Assembly (NCBI GenBank): GCA_963813345.1
Contig: CAWEYR010000029.1
Coordinates: 1 to 64,000, forward strand
DNA: 64,000 bases
Reading direction: 5' to 3'
Source: CAWDDA01 sp963813345
GTDB taxonomy: Bacteria; Acidobacteriota; Blastocatellia; RBC074
Below are positions 10,371 to 19,629 of this stretch, one piece after another. How positions within the stretch are numbered: the stretch's first letter is position 1; each line of letters begins with the position of its first letter. The notes beneath the pieces were generated by a model. The model made no database searches. It worked only from the letters and a program-made list of their open reading frames with translations, and was not told the origin of the DNA. A program made the position numbers and the translations under genes.

Positions 10371-11685
10371 ATGAACAGACGTGAGTTCATAGCAGAAAGC
10401 AGCGCAGCGCTGGCGGCAACAAGCCTTTCGCGTTCGGCTCTTCGAGCAGAACCGAGTCAGCGAAAGCTGAAAATGGCGATTGTCGGAACGGGATCGCGCG
10501 GATCGTTCACCTGGGGGCGCGAAGTTGTAACCGGGTACAGCGATGTTGTCGAGATAGTCGGTCTGTGCGATCACAACGGCAAACGCGTCGAGGCCTCAAA
10601 GAAACTGATCGGAACGAGCGCACCGACTTTCCGGGACTTTGATCGAATGATCAAAGAGACGCGTCCGGATGCTGTGATCGTGACTACCGTCGATTCCGCG
10701 CATGCGCGCTACATCATTCGCGCAATGGAACTGGGGTGCGACGTGATCAGCGAGAAGCCGCTCTGCACTGACGAGGACGCAGGTCCGGGCGATTCTCGAA
10801 GCTCAGAAGAAGACCGGAAAGAAGATTACTGTCACTTTCAACGCGCGCCACGGACTGAAAGACAAGAAAGTGAAAGAGCTTCTTTTAAAGAAGGCCATCG
10901 GGGATCTTGTTTCGGTTGACTTTCACGAGTATCTCGACACGAGTCACGGTGCTGACTACTTCCGTCGATGGCACCGGCTGAAGGAGAACTCCGGGACGCT
11001 TCTCGTTCACAAGGCCTCTCATCATTTCGATCTCGCCAACTGGTGGCTTGATTCGACGCCGGTAGAAGTGACTGCTTCAGGCGCATTGAAGTTCTATGGG
11101 CGCAACAATTCGTTTCGAAGCACGCACTGCCGCGTCTGTCCACACAAACAGCAGTGCAAGTTTTACTATGACGTCACAAAGAACGAACGATACGTGAAGC
11201 TATACGTCGAGTGTGAATCCGAAGATGGCTATCTGCGCGACGGTTGTGTGTTTCGCGAGGACATCAATATCTACGACACGATGTCGGTGATGGTGAAATA
11301 TGAGAACGGTGTCGTATTGACCTACACCGCCAACTCTTATCTTCCCTACGAAGGCCAGTCCATTTCGTTTAATGGCAAAGGTGGACGGATCGACTACAAC
11401 GAGTTCACTGGCGGCGGATTCAAGAGCGATGAGCTTAGGTTGACGCGAAGCTTTGGCAAATCGGAGCTGATCACCGACTTCGAAGCGCAACGATCAGGCG
11501 GCCATGGAGGGTCGGATACCTCTTTGCATGATCTGATCTTTCGGGGTCTGCCAAAGGAAGACCCGCTCGCGTTGCGTGCGGACGTGCGCGCAGGCGTGAT
11601 GGCGAGCCTTATCGGTATCGCCGCATACCGGAGCATCGAGCGCGGTAGTCAGACCATAAAGATCAATGATCTTGTAAAGGTTTGA
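10371..11685 (+). CDS. TAT-exported Gfo/Idh/MocA oxidoreductase with a Cys cluster (one frameshift)
   Basis: ATG 10371 (AAAGAGGA upstream) opens a twin-arginine signal, MNRREFIAESSAALAATSL. The Rossmann fold begins at LKMAIVGTGSRGSF (GxGxxG-type), and the EKP motif (CDVISEKPLCTDED) carries the conserved Lys of the family. A single extra base near 10778 shifts the frame; skipping it restores QVRAILEAQKKTGKKITVTFNARHG and the rest to the stop. The C-terminal half has SHHFDLANWW and a C-x2-C-x5-C cluster (CRVCPHKQQC, 11128-11157) that may bind metal. The family oxidises or reduces hydroxyl groups on sugars and cyclitols with NAD(P). Two more family members follow at 15590 and 16558. Confidence 0.8.
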
Positions 11686-11717
11686 TTAGGGTACAACGTA
11701 CATAAGAGGGGGGGCAC

Positions 11718-13457
11718 GTGAGCCATTGGTTATTGGTTGCTCTTCTGATCAGCGTTCCGCAATCCGACACGGCGGATCCATTGCCTGGAGCGTATTTCCG
11801 GTTGCTCGAAGCCGGAGCTGCGAAAGTCGAAGAGCGATTGAACTCGATCCCTGGCGGCGATCTCAAGGCGATTGAAGCGACTTCCGGCTGGCGGCATTTT
11901 CCCTATGCGATCCTCGCTCCAGCCGTGCTCTACTCGAAAAAACATCCCGGCAACGCGCGATTCGGGGATCGCAAGATGTTCGAGCTGGCGGTTCGAATTG
12001 GAGATTTACTTGCGAGCGAGAACGAAAAGAAAGTCTTTGAGCCGCGGCTTGATAGCGACTGGGATACATACATGTGGCTCGAGGCCTATCGGCTGCTTGA
12101 AAAAGAACTGGGTGAAGCGCGGCGCGCACGTTGGGCAAAAGGGATCAAGGAGAACATTGCTCTGCTTGTATCTGATGCCAGAGAGCGGCTCGATTTTCCG
12201 TGGTATCACTCGCCCTTCATCGGTACTTCGCCGAACCACTATGTTCAATGGGCAACATTGCTCATGCTTGGCGGGATCGTCTTTGGCGACCGGGACTGGG
12301 AACAGCTGGGCAAACAGGTGCTCCTGCGGTTTGCGACAGTAGATCAATCGCCGGACGGCTTCTGGGGCGAACACAATCGCGAGGGACCGACCACGGGCTA
12401 CGACTATCTCACGCTCACGGGTGTTGGCCTTTACTACGAATACACCAAAGATGCGGCAGCGCTTCCAGCGTTGCGGCGTTCAACGGATTTTCACAAGAAC
12501 TACACTTTTCTCGATGGAACTCCGGTTGATGTGATCAATGACCGCAATCGTCACTGGGGTGTCAGTGCCTGGGGGCAGTTTGCATTTACGCATTTTCCTG
12601 ACGGGCGCGGGTATGCGGCGTTTCTTACGAGTTTCTTCAAACCTGAAACGTTGACCGTTGATCAGCTGGGTCGGCTTGCGCAGGACGCGCTCTACTATCA
12701 CGAAGGACCGCGTGAACCAGCGCCGCAGAGGCTCCAGAGTTACTCGCACCAGATGTCGATCGCAGCGGGGATTCGGAAGACAGGTTCATGGCAAGTCAGT
12801 CTTTCAGGAATCATGAACTCTCAGGCGATTAATTCGCAGTTCTATCTCGACCGCCAGGGCCATATCAGTGTTTTCCATGAAAGGCTCGGCCTGATCATTT
12901 CGGGTGCGAATTCGAAGCGTCAACCTGAGCTGGCGACGTTCTCAGAGAAACTGATGGGACAGACCGTTCATATGCCGATCAGCACGCGTCTGCAGATGAG
13001 CAATGAGCGCGATCGGCTGTCGCTGGCGTACAACACTTTCTTCAGCGACCTTTACATTCCGGCACCAACAGAAAAAGCAATATCGCTGCGCTTCGTAATC
13101 ACCGGGAGGGGCCGGCCTGCGGATGATCCGAGATTGAATCTGCAATTGTGTCTCAAGCCGGGCGAGGTGATGGAAACCGGCGCGGGCAAAAAGATCACGC
13201 TTGGTTCAGAGCGGATTGAGCTGCAACCAGCAGACCTTGGCGGTTGGATCAGCCATCGTGGCTGGAAACTCGCGCTTGACCCGACAGCTCGACTGGTCTG
13301 GCCGGTCTACCCGCACAATCCATATTCGAATTCGCCCGAGACGGATATCAAGAGTGCAGTAGGCGCGCTGAGCGTTCCTTTGCGGCTTAAGTCGGAACAG
13401 GGTCGATACATTCGAACGAATGAGCAGGAGATAGTATTCGCGCTGGAGGTCAAGTGA
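11718..13457 (+). CDS. Secreted 579-residue protein of unknown function, helical-toroid-like
   Basis: GTG start at 11718, with a G-rich ribosome-binding site (GAGGGGGGG) just upstream. A short hydrophobic leader (MSHWLLVALLISVPQS) suggests export. Residues about 40-330 are alpha-helical with repeated aromatic motifs (GWRHFPYAILAPAVLY, DWDTYMWLEAYRLLEKELG, PNHYVQWATLLMLGG, TGYDYLTLTGVGLYYEY) that resemble (alpha/alpha)6 toroids of polysaccharide lyases and GH88/105-like enzymes. The C-terminal 230 residues look like beta sheet (QINSQFYLDRQGHISVFHERLG-type text), as in lyases that join a toroid to a beta sandwich. I do not recognise the family, and the catalytic residues are not clear. It overlaps the next esterase gene by four bases (GTGA), so the two are translationally coupled and probably act together. 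Confidence 0.6.
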   Translation: MSHWLLVALLISVPQSDTADPLPGAYFRLLEAGAAKVEERLNSIPGGDLKAIEATSGWRHFPYAILAPAVLYSKKHPGNARFGDRKMFELAVRIGDLLASENEKKVFEPRLDSDWDTYMWLEAYRLLEKELGEARRARWAKGIKENIALLVSDARERLDFPWYHSPFIGTSPNHYVQWATLLMLGGIVFGDRDWEQLGKQVLLRFATVDQSPDGFWGEHNREGPTTGYDYLTLTGVGLYYEYTKDAAALPALRRSTDFHKNYTFLDGTPVDVINDRNRHWGVSAWGQFAFTHFPDGRGYAAFLTSFFKPETLTVDQLGRLAQDALYYHEGPREPAPQRLQSYSHQMSIAAGIRKTGSWQVSLSGIMNSQAINSQFYLDRQGHISVFHERLGLIISGANSKRQPELATFSEKLMGQTVHMPISTRLQMSNERDRLSLAYNTFFSDLYIPAPTEKAISLRFVITGRGRPADDPRLNLQLCLKPGEVMETGAGKKITLGSERIELQPADLGGWISHRGWKLALDPTARLVWPVYPHNPYSNSPETDIKSAVGALSVPLRLKSEQGRYIRTNEQEIVFALEVK

Positions 13458-15529
13458 TCCCGTTGCGCCGAGGAGCGATAACCTTATTTGCGGGTATGTC
13501 GGCACTGGTGTTGTTGACGTGCCCGGTGAAAGGTCAAAGATCGTTTTTCGACCGAACGCATGTATCGAAGGTTTTCGGTGAAGCGCGAAACTACCGCATC
13601 TTTCTGCCGCCGGACTATGAGAGCAGCGGGAAAGCGTATCCGGTGATCTATTACTTTCACGGGCACAGCGACCGCTACACTCTCGAGAAGTATGACAACG
13701 GAGAGGACACGGTTCCGAAGATTGCTTCGTTTGTGTCCACGCACCCGGTGATTGTGGTCGCGGTTGATGGCTACGTTGCGCGTGATTACACGGGTTTTTA
13801 TGGCGGTTCACCGTGGGATGTTCGGGTTGAGGGAGGGGACTACGATTTCGGCGCATATTTCCGCGAGCTCGTGTCTCACATCGACGGCACTTATCGCACG
13901 CTGACTTCACGACGTTCGCGAGCAACTTCAGGTTTGAGTATGGGCGGGTACATGAGTCTTTTTCTGAGCGCCCGCCATCCTGACCTGATCGGAAGTGCGT
14001 CGGCATTCAATCCCGGACCGGAGTTCTTCGCGGGCAACAAGGGTCGTCGCGTGTTGTGGCGGCCAAAGGATCACGTCAGCAATCATTCGAGAACAATGGT
14101 GCGTCTGATTCGAGCAAGCGGAGACTATATCAGTCAGTACCACGAAGAGACTCGTGAGGCCTACGCGCGAGCCGATGATGTAGCGTTTGAATATCGGCGC
14201 GATGAGTATCACCGTCACTGGGCAACTTCAATCGCGGAGACATTCGACTTTCATATGCGCGCGTTTGCCAATTCGACGCTGGACAACGTAGCGGAGGGTT
14301 GGAGCCACGCAAACGCTTACTCCGATTTCGAACTCTGGAATTACCGCGTGCGAACGGAAGGCGTGGAGCCTGGGTTTACTTATCTGAATGATGTAAATCA
14401 GGGCGGGATGCGTGTGACGACGCGGAAGTGGGCGCCCGATGGTCCGCCGGTGGTTGAACGAAGGTTGACGATTACAACGGCACCGCTTTACCAGCCGTCG
14501 TCACCATACCAACTTCTTGATTTTAGTTTTTCGAGTGGCGTTACATCGAAAAGGGAAGTGCGTACAGACCAGGAAGGCCGTCTGACTCTGATTGTGGACG
14601 GCGGTGGACATCAGCTAAGCCTGGCTGGGCCCGGCCTGGGAGCTCAGCCTCCCGTATTACTGCCGCTTACGATGAAGGATAGACTGCGCCTGCCGCCAGC
14701 GCAGGAACTTTCGTTACCCGTTAGAATTTACAACCCGCGCGGAGTTGTGATGGATAACGTGAAGGTAACGTTATCCAGCGAGTACCCGACTGTGCAGATT
14801 CTGTCTGGTGAGATGACCATTCCGCGAATTGAGTCAGGCGCGGTGGTGGACGTATCGAAGAGCATGCGAGTGCGGTTCACGGCGGGCGCAGGTTATTTTG
14901 CGCCGACGCGACTGCAGCTCAGTCTGGGCTTCGATGGATGGCATTCGGTGTCAAAGAACATCGATGTGCTCGTGATTCCTGAGATCGTCGATACAGCGCG
15001 GGAGGTTATGATTTTTGACGGGCGCACTGCGACGTTGGATGTGTTCCGTCAAAAAGGAAACCAGGGCGGGGGCGCAACGGTGAAGCGGACGGTGACAGAA
15101 GGCAAGGGAAACGGGAACGGCCAGTTGGAGCCAGGTGAAGACGCAACCATCTGGTTGCGTATTCGACAGGGATTGGATCCCTTCGACAAGAACAACTGGT
15201 ACCGCGCGAAGGTCTATTCGGATTCAGCGATGGTTGTCGAGTCCTCTGATATTCAGGATGACAAGCAACTCGAGTGGACAGGTGCTAAAGAGCGCTCGAG
15301 CCTCATCCGCCTTTCCGCTGAGACTCCGCCAGGGACGCGGATTCCGGTGCTGTTGGATAACGAATCATGGAGCTACACATGGACGCCCGACGTGCGGTAT
15401 GGAAAGGAACGGCTCTACCAGGCGTTTCAGTTTCACCGGCGGCATCTTCATAGATATGAGTTGATAGTTCCGGACCCGCTGCCGCTGCGCGGCAGCGGCA
15501 AGCTAAAGCTTGAACTCAAACCCAAATGA
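13454..15529 (+). CDS. Secreted feruloyl-esterase-D-like esterase with C-terminal beta domains
   Basis: GTG start at 13454 overlaps the upstream TGA (translational coupling). Signal peptide: ITLFAGMSALVLLTCPVKG. Residues about 30-290 form a PF00756-type esterase: ARNYRIFLPPDY, PVIYYFHGHSDRYTLE, the elbow GLSMGG (RATSGLSMGGYMSLFLSARHPD) and a His-containing HRHWATSIAETFDFHMRAF. The remaining 400 residues are beta-rich, with CARDB-like text (EGKGNGNGQLEPGEDATIWLRIRQG). This suggests an enzyme with accessory binding modules, cleaving acyl or feruloyl esters on polysaccharide. The last residues (KLKLELKPK) are encoded by the left arm of a family C repeat. 691 residues, intact. Confidence 0.8.
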   Translation: MIPLRRGAITLFAGMSALVLLTCPVKGQRSFFDRTHVSKVFGEARNYRIFLPPDYESSGKAYPVIYYFHGHSDRYTLEKYDNGEDTVPKIASFVSTHPVIVVAVDGYVARDYTGFYGGSPWDVRVEGGDYDFGAYFRELVSHIDGTYRTLTSRRSRATSGLSMGGYMSLFLSARHPDLIGSASAFNPGPEFFAGNKGRRVLWRPKDHVSNHSRTMVRLIRASGDYISQYHEETREAYARADDVAFEYRRDEYHRHWATSIAETFDFHMRAFANSTLDNVAEGWSHANAYSDFELWNYRVRTEGVEPGFTYLNDVNQGGMRVTTRKWAPDGPPVVERRLTITTAPLYQPSSPYQLLDFSFSSGVTSKREVRTDQEGRLTLIVDGGGHQLSLAGPGLGAQPPVLLPLTMKDRLRLPPAQELSLPVRIYNPRGVVMDNVKVTLSSEYPTVQILSGEMTIPRIESGAVVDVSKSMRVRFTAGAGYFAPTRLQLSLGFDGWHSVSKNIDVLVIPEIVDTAREVMIFDGRTATLDVFRQKGNQGGGATVKRTVTEGKGNGNGQLEPGEDATIWLRIRQGLDPFDKNNWYRAKVYSDSAMVVESSDIQDDKQLEWTGAKERSSLIRLSAETPPGTRIPVLLDNESWSYTWTPDVRYGKERLYQAFQFHRRHLHRYELIVPDPLPLRGSGKLKLELKPK

Positions 15530-15560
15530 GCTTGAGTTCAAGCTTCAGCTTGGGGTTGCA
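15499..15560. repeat. Palindromic repeat, family C (copy C1)
   Basis: AGCTAAAGCTTGAACTCAAA at 15499 faces TTGAGTTCAAGCTTCAGCTT at about 15533, followed by GGGGTTGCA. The left arm codes for the C-terminus of the esterase gene and contains its TGA stop (15527-15529). Each arm contains the small hairpin CAAGC-TTTA-GCTTG or a variant. Confidence 0.8.
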
Positions 15561-15589
15561 AGGAAGAATCGAAACAGGAGAGATAACCT

Positions 15590-16540
15590 ATGCAAACCAG
15601 ACGTGAGTTTGTGAAGACGTTGGCGGCGAGTGGTATCGCTGTGTCCGAGATTCGCGCGCATTCACCTCAGAAATCGGAAAAGACGATCCGGATCGGGATC
15701 ATCGGCGCCGAGAACTCTCACACCGTCGGCTACGGTCAGATTTTCAATCGCGACCGGAAATTCCCGGGCTTCGAAGTGGTCGGTGTGTGGGGTGAGACGC
15801 CTGAGTTCGCAAAGAATGCCTCGACCAAAGGCCAGATCCCGTGGATCGTAAAAGACCCGGCCGAGTTCATGGGAAAGATCGACGCGCTCATCGTAGATCA
15901 TCGCCACGCCAAGTATCACCTCGAAGCAGCCTGGCCGTTTGTAGAAGCGGGCATCCCGACGTTCATTGACAAGCCATTCTGCTACCGCGTCAGTGAAGGC
16001 AAGAAATTTCTGACGATGGCGCGATCAAAGAAAACACCGGTAACGTCGTTCAGCACGACCGCTCGCGGTGAAGAGATGGACGACCTGAAGCTGCAGGTCA
16101 AGGCGCTCACTGGCGTGCAGCACATCATCAGTTCCGGTCACTGCGATGTCGATTCACCTTACGGTGGAGTGTTCTTCTATGGCGTCCATCAGATTCAGCG
16201 CCTGATCGAAATCTTCGGTGATGATATTTCGCGGGTGCGCGTTTCGCGTGTTGGCAAAGATGCCTCGGCGGTTCTTGACTTCGCGTCAGGCAGACAGGCC
16301 AGCCTGGTCCTCTCGAGCGGGCGTCCGCCGTTTGAGCTTTCCGTCATCACAAATCAAGGACTCCAGAAGCTCCAACCCAGAGTCAAAGATGATCCGCTTA
16401 CGCCTTACCGCGAGATGACGCTCTTGTTCAAGGATGGCAAAGAGACCCGGACGCACGAAAGCTTGCTCAAAGAGACGGCGATTCTCGAAGCTCTCGAACG
16501 CTCGGTCACATCAGATCGCTGGGAAGCGGTCACGATCTAA
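15590..16540 (+). CDS. TAT-exported Gfo/Idh/MocA oxidoreductase
   Basis: 316 residues, intact. Twin-arginine signal MQTRREFVKTLAASGIAVS, then the Rossmann start TIRIGIIGAENSHTVGYGQ. It has the family Asp/His region (DALIVDHRHAKYHLEAAWPFVEAG) and IPTFIDKPFCYRVSEGK, where the Lys corresponds to the EKP Lys although the Glu is replaced by Asp. The C-terminal alpha/beta domain includes YGGVFFYGVHQIQRLIEIFGDD. It is shorter than the other two copies here. The family uses NAD(P) to oxidise or reduce sugar hydroxyls. Export with folded cofactor by TAT is consistent with periplasmic work on saccharide. It lies 17 bases upstream of the next family member and is probably in the same operon. Confidence 0.8.
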   Translation: MQTRREFVKTLAASGIAVSEIRAHSPQKSEKTIRIGIIGAENSHTVGYGQIFNRDRKFPGFEVVGVWGETPEFAKNASTKGQIPWIVKDPAEFMGKIDALIVDHRHAKYHLEAAWPFVEAGIPTFIDKPFCYRVSEGKKFLTMARSKKTPVTSFSTTARGEEMDDLKLQVKALTGVQHIISSGHCDVDSPYGGVFFYGVHQIQRLIEIFGDDISRVRVSRVGKDASAVLDFASGRQASLVLSSGRPPFELSVITNQGLQKLQPRVKDDPLTPYREMTLLFKDGKETRTHESLLKETAILEALERSVTSDRWEAVTI

Positions 16541-16557
16541 ACCAGAAGGAGAATGTC

Positions 16558-17898
16558 ATGGATTCAATCAGTCGCCGACAGTTCGTTAAGCAAACCGGTG
16601 CAGCAGGGTTGATTGCCGGATCGGCGATCAGACCGGCGTGGTCACGCTCAAGTCCGAATGAGACGGTCCGCATCGCAGTCATGGGGATACGCTCGCGCGG
16701 AGGAGCATTGGCTGAAAGCTTTGCCAAATTGCCCAATGTGAACGTGGCAATGCTTTGTGACATTGACGAGAATCTGCTTCCCAAGGCAGTAGCCGATGTT
16801 CAAAAGGCCGGCGGGAAAACGGCCAGGACCGAGACCGACATCCGTCGCGTGCTGGACAATAAGGAGATTGACGCTCTGGTGATTGCTGCGCCGAATCACT
16901 GGCACGCGCTCGCAACAATCTGGGCGTGCCAGGCTGGCAAAGATGTCTACGTCGAAAAGCCTATCTCGTGGTCCATTGGTGAAGGCCGGATGATGGTCGA
17001 CACGGCGCGCAAGCATGACCGCATCGTTCAGGTAGGAACGCAGAATCGCAGCCGCCCGCTGATCCAGTCCGCGGTCGACTACCTGCACGCTGGAAAGCTC
17101 GGAAAGATTTACATGATCCGCTGTCTGGTATTCAGGCCGCGTGAAAGCATTGGACACAAAGCGAACGGCGCGATTCCAAAAGGTGTTCATTATGATCTCT
17201 GGACCGGACCGGCAGCGATGCAACCGTTCAATGAAAACCGCTTTCACTATAACTGGCACTGGTTCTGGGAGACTGGCAACGGCGAGACAGGCAACAATGG
17301 GCCGCACTACACCGACATTGCTCGCTGGATTCTGAAAAAGAACGAACATCCTGTGAGAGCGCAGAGCATGGGCAACGTGGATGTCCATGATACTGATCAG
17401 GAGACTCCGACCACTCAGACATCATTGCTCGAGTACAGCGACAAGACTCGTGTCCAGATCGATGTTCGGAACTGGTACACCAATGGCGAAGATGGTCTGC
17501 AGATGGGTCTTCTGGTTTACGGTTCGGAAGGTTGGATGCGGCTGGGATCGGACGACTGGGCGACTTTCTTTGGACGCAAAAATGAGCCCGGTCCCAAAAT
17601 GGGCGAAGACGAAGCAAATGCAAAAGTCGAAACTCTCAATGCGAGGGGGACTGGCGAGACGCCGCATCTCCTCAACTTCATTGACTGCGTACGCTCGCGC
17701 AAGCGGCAGGACCTGAAGGCGGAACTATTGGAAGGCCACTATTCAACCTCAATGTGTCATCTCAGCAACATTGCTTACAGGGCCAGGAGGCAGCTTATCT
17801 TCGACTCAACCAAAGAGACTTTCACTGGTGATGCTGACGCCAATCGATATCTGACCCGAAACTATCGCGCTCCATTTATACCTTCCAGAAGCGTGTAG
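16558..17898 (+). CDS. TAT-exported Gfo/Idh/MocA oxidoreductase, long form
   Basis: 446 residues, intact; AGAAGGAGAATGTC upstream is a strong ribosome-binding site. Signal: MDSISRRQFVKQTGAAGLIAG. The nucleotide-binding start is VRIAVMGIRSRGGALAE. APNHWHALATIWACQAGKDVYVEKPISW contains the EKP motif, and NNGPHYTDIARWIL supplies the conserved His of the C-terminal domain. WTGPAAMQPFNENRFHYNWHWFWETGNGETGNNG is the stretch typical of the planctomycete and acidobacterial periplasmic branch. The likely reaction is NAD(P)-linked oxidation or reduction of a sugar derivative. The stop TAG (17896-17898) directly touches a family B repeat. Confidence 0.85.
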   Translation: MDSISRRQFVKQTGAAGLIAGSAIRPAWSRSSPNETVRIAVMGIRSRGGALAESFAKLPNVNVAMLCDIDENLLPKAVADVQKAGGKTARTETDIRRVLDNKEIDALVIAAPNHWHALATIWACQAGKDVYVEKPISWSIGEGRMMVDTARKHDRIVQVGTQNRSRPLIQSAVDYLHAGKLGKIYMIRCLVFRPRESIGHKANGAIPKGVHYDLWTGPAAMQPFNENRFHYNWHWFWETGNGETGNNGPHYTDIARWILKKNEHPVRAQSMGNVDVHDTDQETPTTQTSLLEYSDKTRVQIDVRNWYTNGEDGLQMGLLVYGSEGWMRLGSDDWATFFGRKNEPGPKMGEDEANAKVETLNARGTGETPHLLNFIDCVRSRKRQDLKAELLEGHYSTSMCHLSNIAYRARRQLIFDSTKETFTGDADANRYLTRNYRAPFIPSRSV

Positions 17899-17983
17899 GT
17901 ACGTTGTACCGCCTTTTAGGCGGAATCTTCAGGCGTGCGAATGTCACCTCTGAAGATTCCGCCTGAAGGCGGTACAACGTACT
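17899..17983. repeat. Inverted pair of family B repeats (B1)
   Basis: GTACGTTGTACCGCCTTTTA at 17899 faces TAAGGCGGTACAACGTAC-type sequence ending at 17983, with a short unique centre. Each half carries a CCGCC-loop-GGCGG hairpin and ends with GGAATCTTC/GAAGATTCC. It starts immediately after a stop codon and ends 8 bases before the permease start. This looks like a paired REP (REPIN-like) element. Confidence 0.85.
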
Positions 17984-17991
17984 CTCATCAA

Positions 17992-19329
17992 ATGAAATCC
18001 ACGACTGAAGTTGCTTTCAAGCGCGTGCTGTCGCTGCGCGATCTGGTTGTCTTCGGCATCGCGTTTGTCGGGCCGACCGCTCCCTATTCGATGTTCGGTC
18101 TGGCAACAGTCAAATCACAGGGACATCTTCCACTCGTCTATCTTATCGCGATGGTTGCGATGAGCTTCACTGCGTTCAGCTATGGACGTATGGCCGCTGC
18201 GTTTCCCCAGGCTGGTTCGACTTACAGTTATGCGGCGCATGCGTTGAATCCGACGATAGGCTTCTTCGCGGGTTGGGCGATGATTCTGGACTACATCCTG
18301 ATCCCGATGCTGAGCGTGATCTTCGTGGGTCTGACGGCACAGAAAGTCTGGCCGGAGATTCCTTATCCGGTCTGGGTTTTCCTGACTGCTCTTGTAATCA
18401 CAGCCATTAACCTTCGAGGGATTCAGATGACCTCGCGTGCGAACTATCTGATGAACGCGATCATGTTTGCCTCACTGATCTGGTTCATCATTGTAGCGAC
18501 GCGAGCCTTGTGGATGGGAGTTGGTGAAGGGACACTTCTTTCCGCCAAACCGTTCTACAATCCGCAAACATTCTCATTCAACGAAGTCGTCGGTGCTACT
18601 TCGCTTGCCGTACTTTCGTTCATAGGTTTTGACGGCGTGACAACATTGGCTGAAGACGCGAAGGATCCCCGGCGGGACATTGGTCGCGCGACGATTCTGG
18701 TTTGTCTTATCGCCGGTGGTCTGTTTGTGATTGAGAGCTATCTGGGTCAGATGGTATGGCCGGATTTTCGCACGTTCTCTCCCGTCGAAACTGCATTCAT
18801 GGATATCGGCAAGCTGGTTGGTGGCCCTGGCCTCTTCTACTTCTTATCTTTTGTTCTTGTAGTGGCCGGGTTGGCCGGCGCGATCACGGGACAGGCGAGC
18901 GCGTCGAGACTTCTTTTCGGAATGGGCCGCGACAGGTTGCTACCTTACAGGCTGTTTGGATATGTTCACCCGAAGTTGGGAACGCCGATCTACAGTGTCC
19001 TGCTGATGGGAGGAATTCACCTGGCAGGCGCCTTGATTCTGAAGTACACCGAAGCTGCGGAACTCGTAAACTTTGGTGCCTTTCTGGGTTTTATCGCCGT
19101 GAACGTCTGCGTCATTCGTCACTACTGGCTGAAGCTCAAAGAGCGGCAGGGCAGAAACGTGATCTCACATCTTGTTCTGCCAGCTCTGGGTGCCGCTATC
19201 TGCATATATATCTGGATGCATCTTTCACTCTTTGCTATGGCGCTTGGAGGACTCTGGCTTGTGGTAGGTCTACTATACCTCTCAATATTGACGCGCGGCT
19301 TCAGGAAAAGAGTGGAGTTGAAGTTGTAG
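17992..19329 (+). CDS. APC-family amino-acid/polyamine permease
   Basis: Start chosen at ATG 17992; the frame is open further upstream, but that part encodes only the B1 repeat (IPPEGGTTY). 445 residues, with about 12 hydrophobic segments. The first contains FGIAFVGPTAPYSMFG, matching the substrate-binding GxG loop of TM1 in the APC superfamily, and residues about 190-230 (GATSLAVLSFIGFDGVTTLAEDAKDPRRDIGRA) match the TM6 and loop region conserved in putrescine and amino-acid importers. It acts in the inner membrane and imports an amine or amino acid by proton- or sodium-coupled transport. Substrate cannot be read from the sequence. It is the only transporter near the saccharide locus. Confidence 0.85.
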   Translation: MKSTTEVAFKRVLSLRDLVVFGIAFVGPTAPYSMFGLATVKSQGHLPLVYLIAMVAMSFTAFSYGRMAAAFPQAGSTYSYAAHALNPTIGFFAGWAMILDYILIPMLSVIFVGLTAQKVWPEIPYPVWVFLTALVITAINLRGIQMTSRANYLMNAIMFASLIWFIIVATRALWMGVGEGTLLSAKPFYNPQTFSFNEVVGATSLAVLSFIGFDGVTTLAEDAKDPRRDIGRATILVCLIAGGLFVIESYLGQMVWPDFRTFSPVETAFMDIGKLVGGPGLFYFLSFVLVVAGLAGAITGQASASRLLFGMGRDRLLPYRLFGYVHPKLGTPIYSVLLMGGIHLAGALILKYTEAAELVNFGAFLGFIAVNVCVIRHYWLKLKERQGRNVISHLVLPALGAAICIYIWMHLSLFAMALGGLWLVVGLLYLSILTRGFRKRVELKL

Positions 19330-19361
19330 CCCAGGAGTTTGGACGATTTTTGGAATCCGCC

Positions 19362-19575
19362 TTACGCCGGAGGCGTAAGAGATCGTAGCCAGGGGTTGAG
19401 TCTTCGAAACCCCTGGTTGCATTGTGCGAGAGAGTGCATCCCGGAGGGATGCGAGAAACGGATCCGTGAAACGTCGTCGTTTCTCGCATCCCTCCGGGAT
19501 GCAACTCGTCAACGGATCGGTCCAGGGGTTTCGAAGACTCAACCCCTGGCTACGTTCTCGCACCGCTCCGCGGTG
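19362..19575. repeat. Composite palindromic repeat, family A (copy A2)
   Basis: Occupies most of the 300-base gap between the permease and the beta-propeller gene. Nested order: TTACGCC-GGA-GGCGTAA hairpin (19362-19378), GTAGCCAGGGGTTGAGTCTT, GCATCCC-GGA-GGGATGC with GAGAAACG, a short centre, then the complements in reverse order, ending CACCGC-TCC-GCGGTG at 19575. It aligns with A1 over about 210 bases. The first hairpin differs from A1 (GACGCC/GGCGTC) by changes on both sides of the stem that keep pairing. A remnant of family D (GCGCCAGGCTTCAGCTTGG) follows at about 19584. Confidence 0.9.
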
Positions 19576-19629
19576 ATTGCGCTGCGCCAGGCTTCAGCTT
19601 GGTGCTCCCAGATTAGAGGTCAATAGAGA

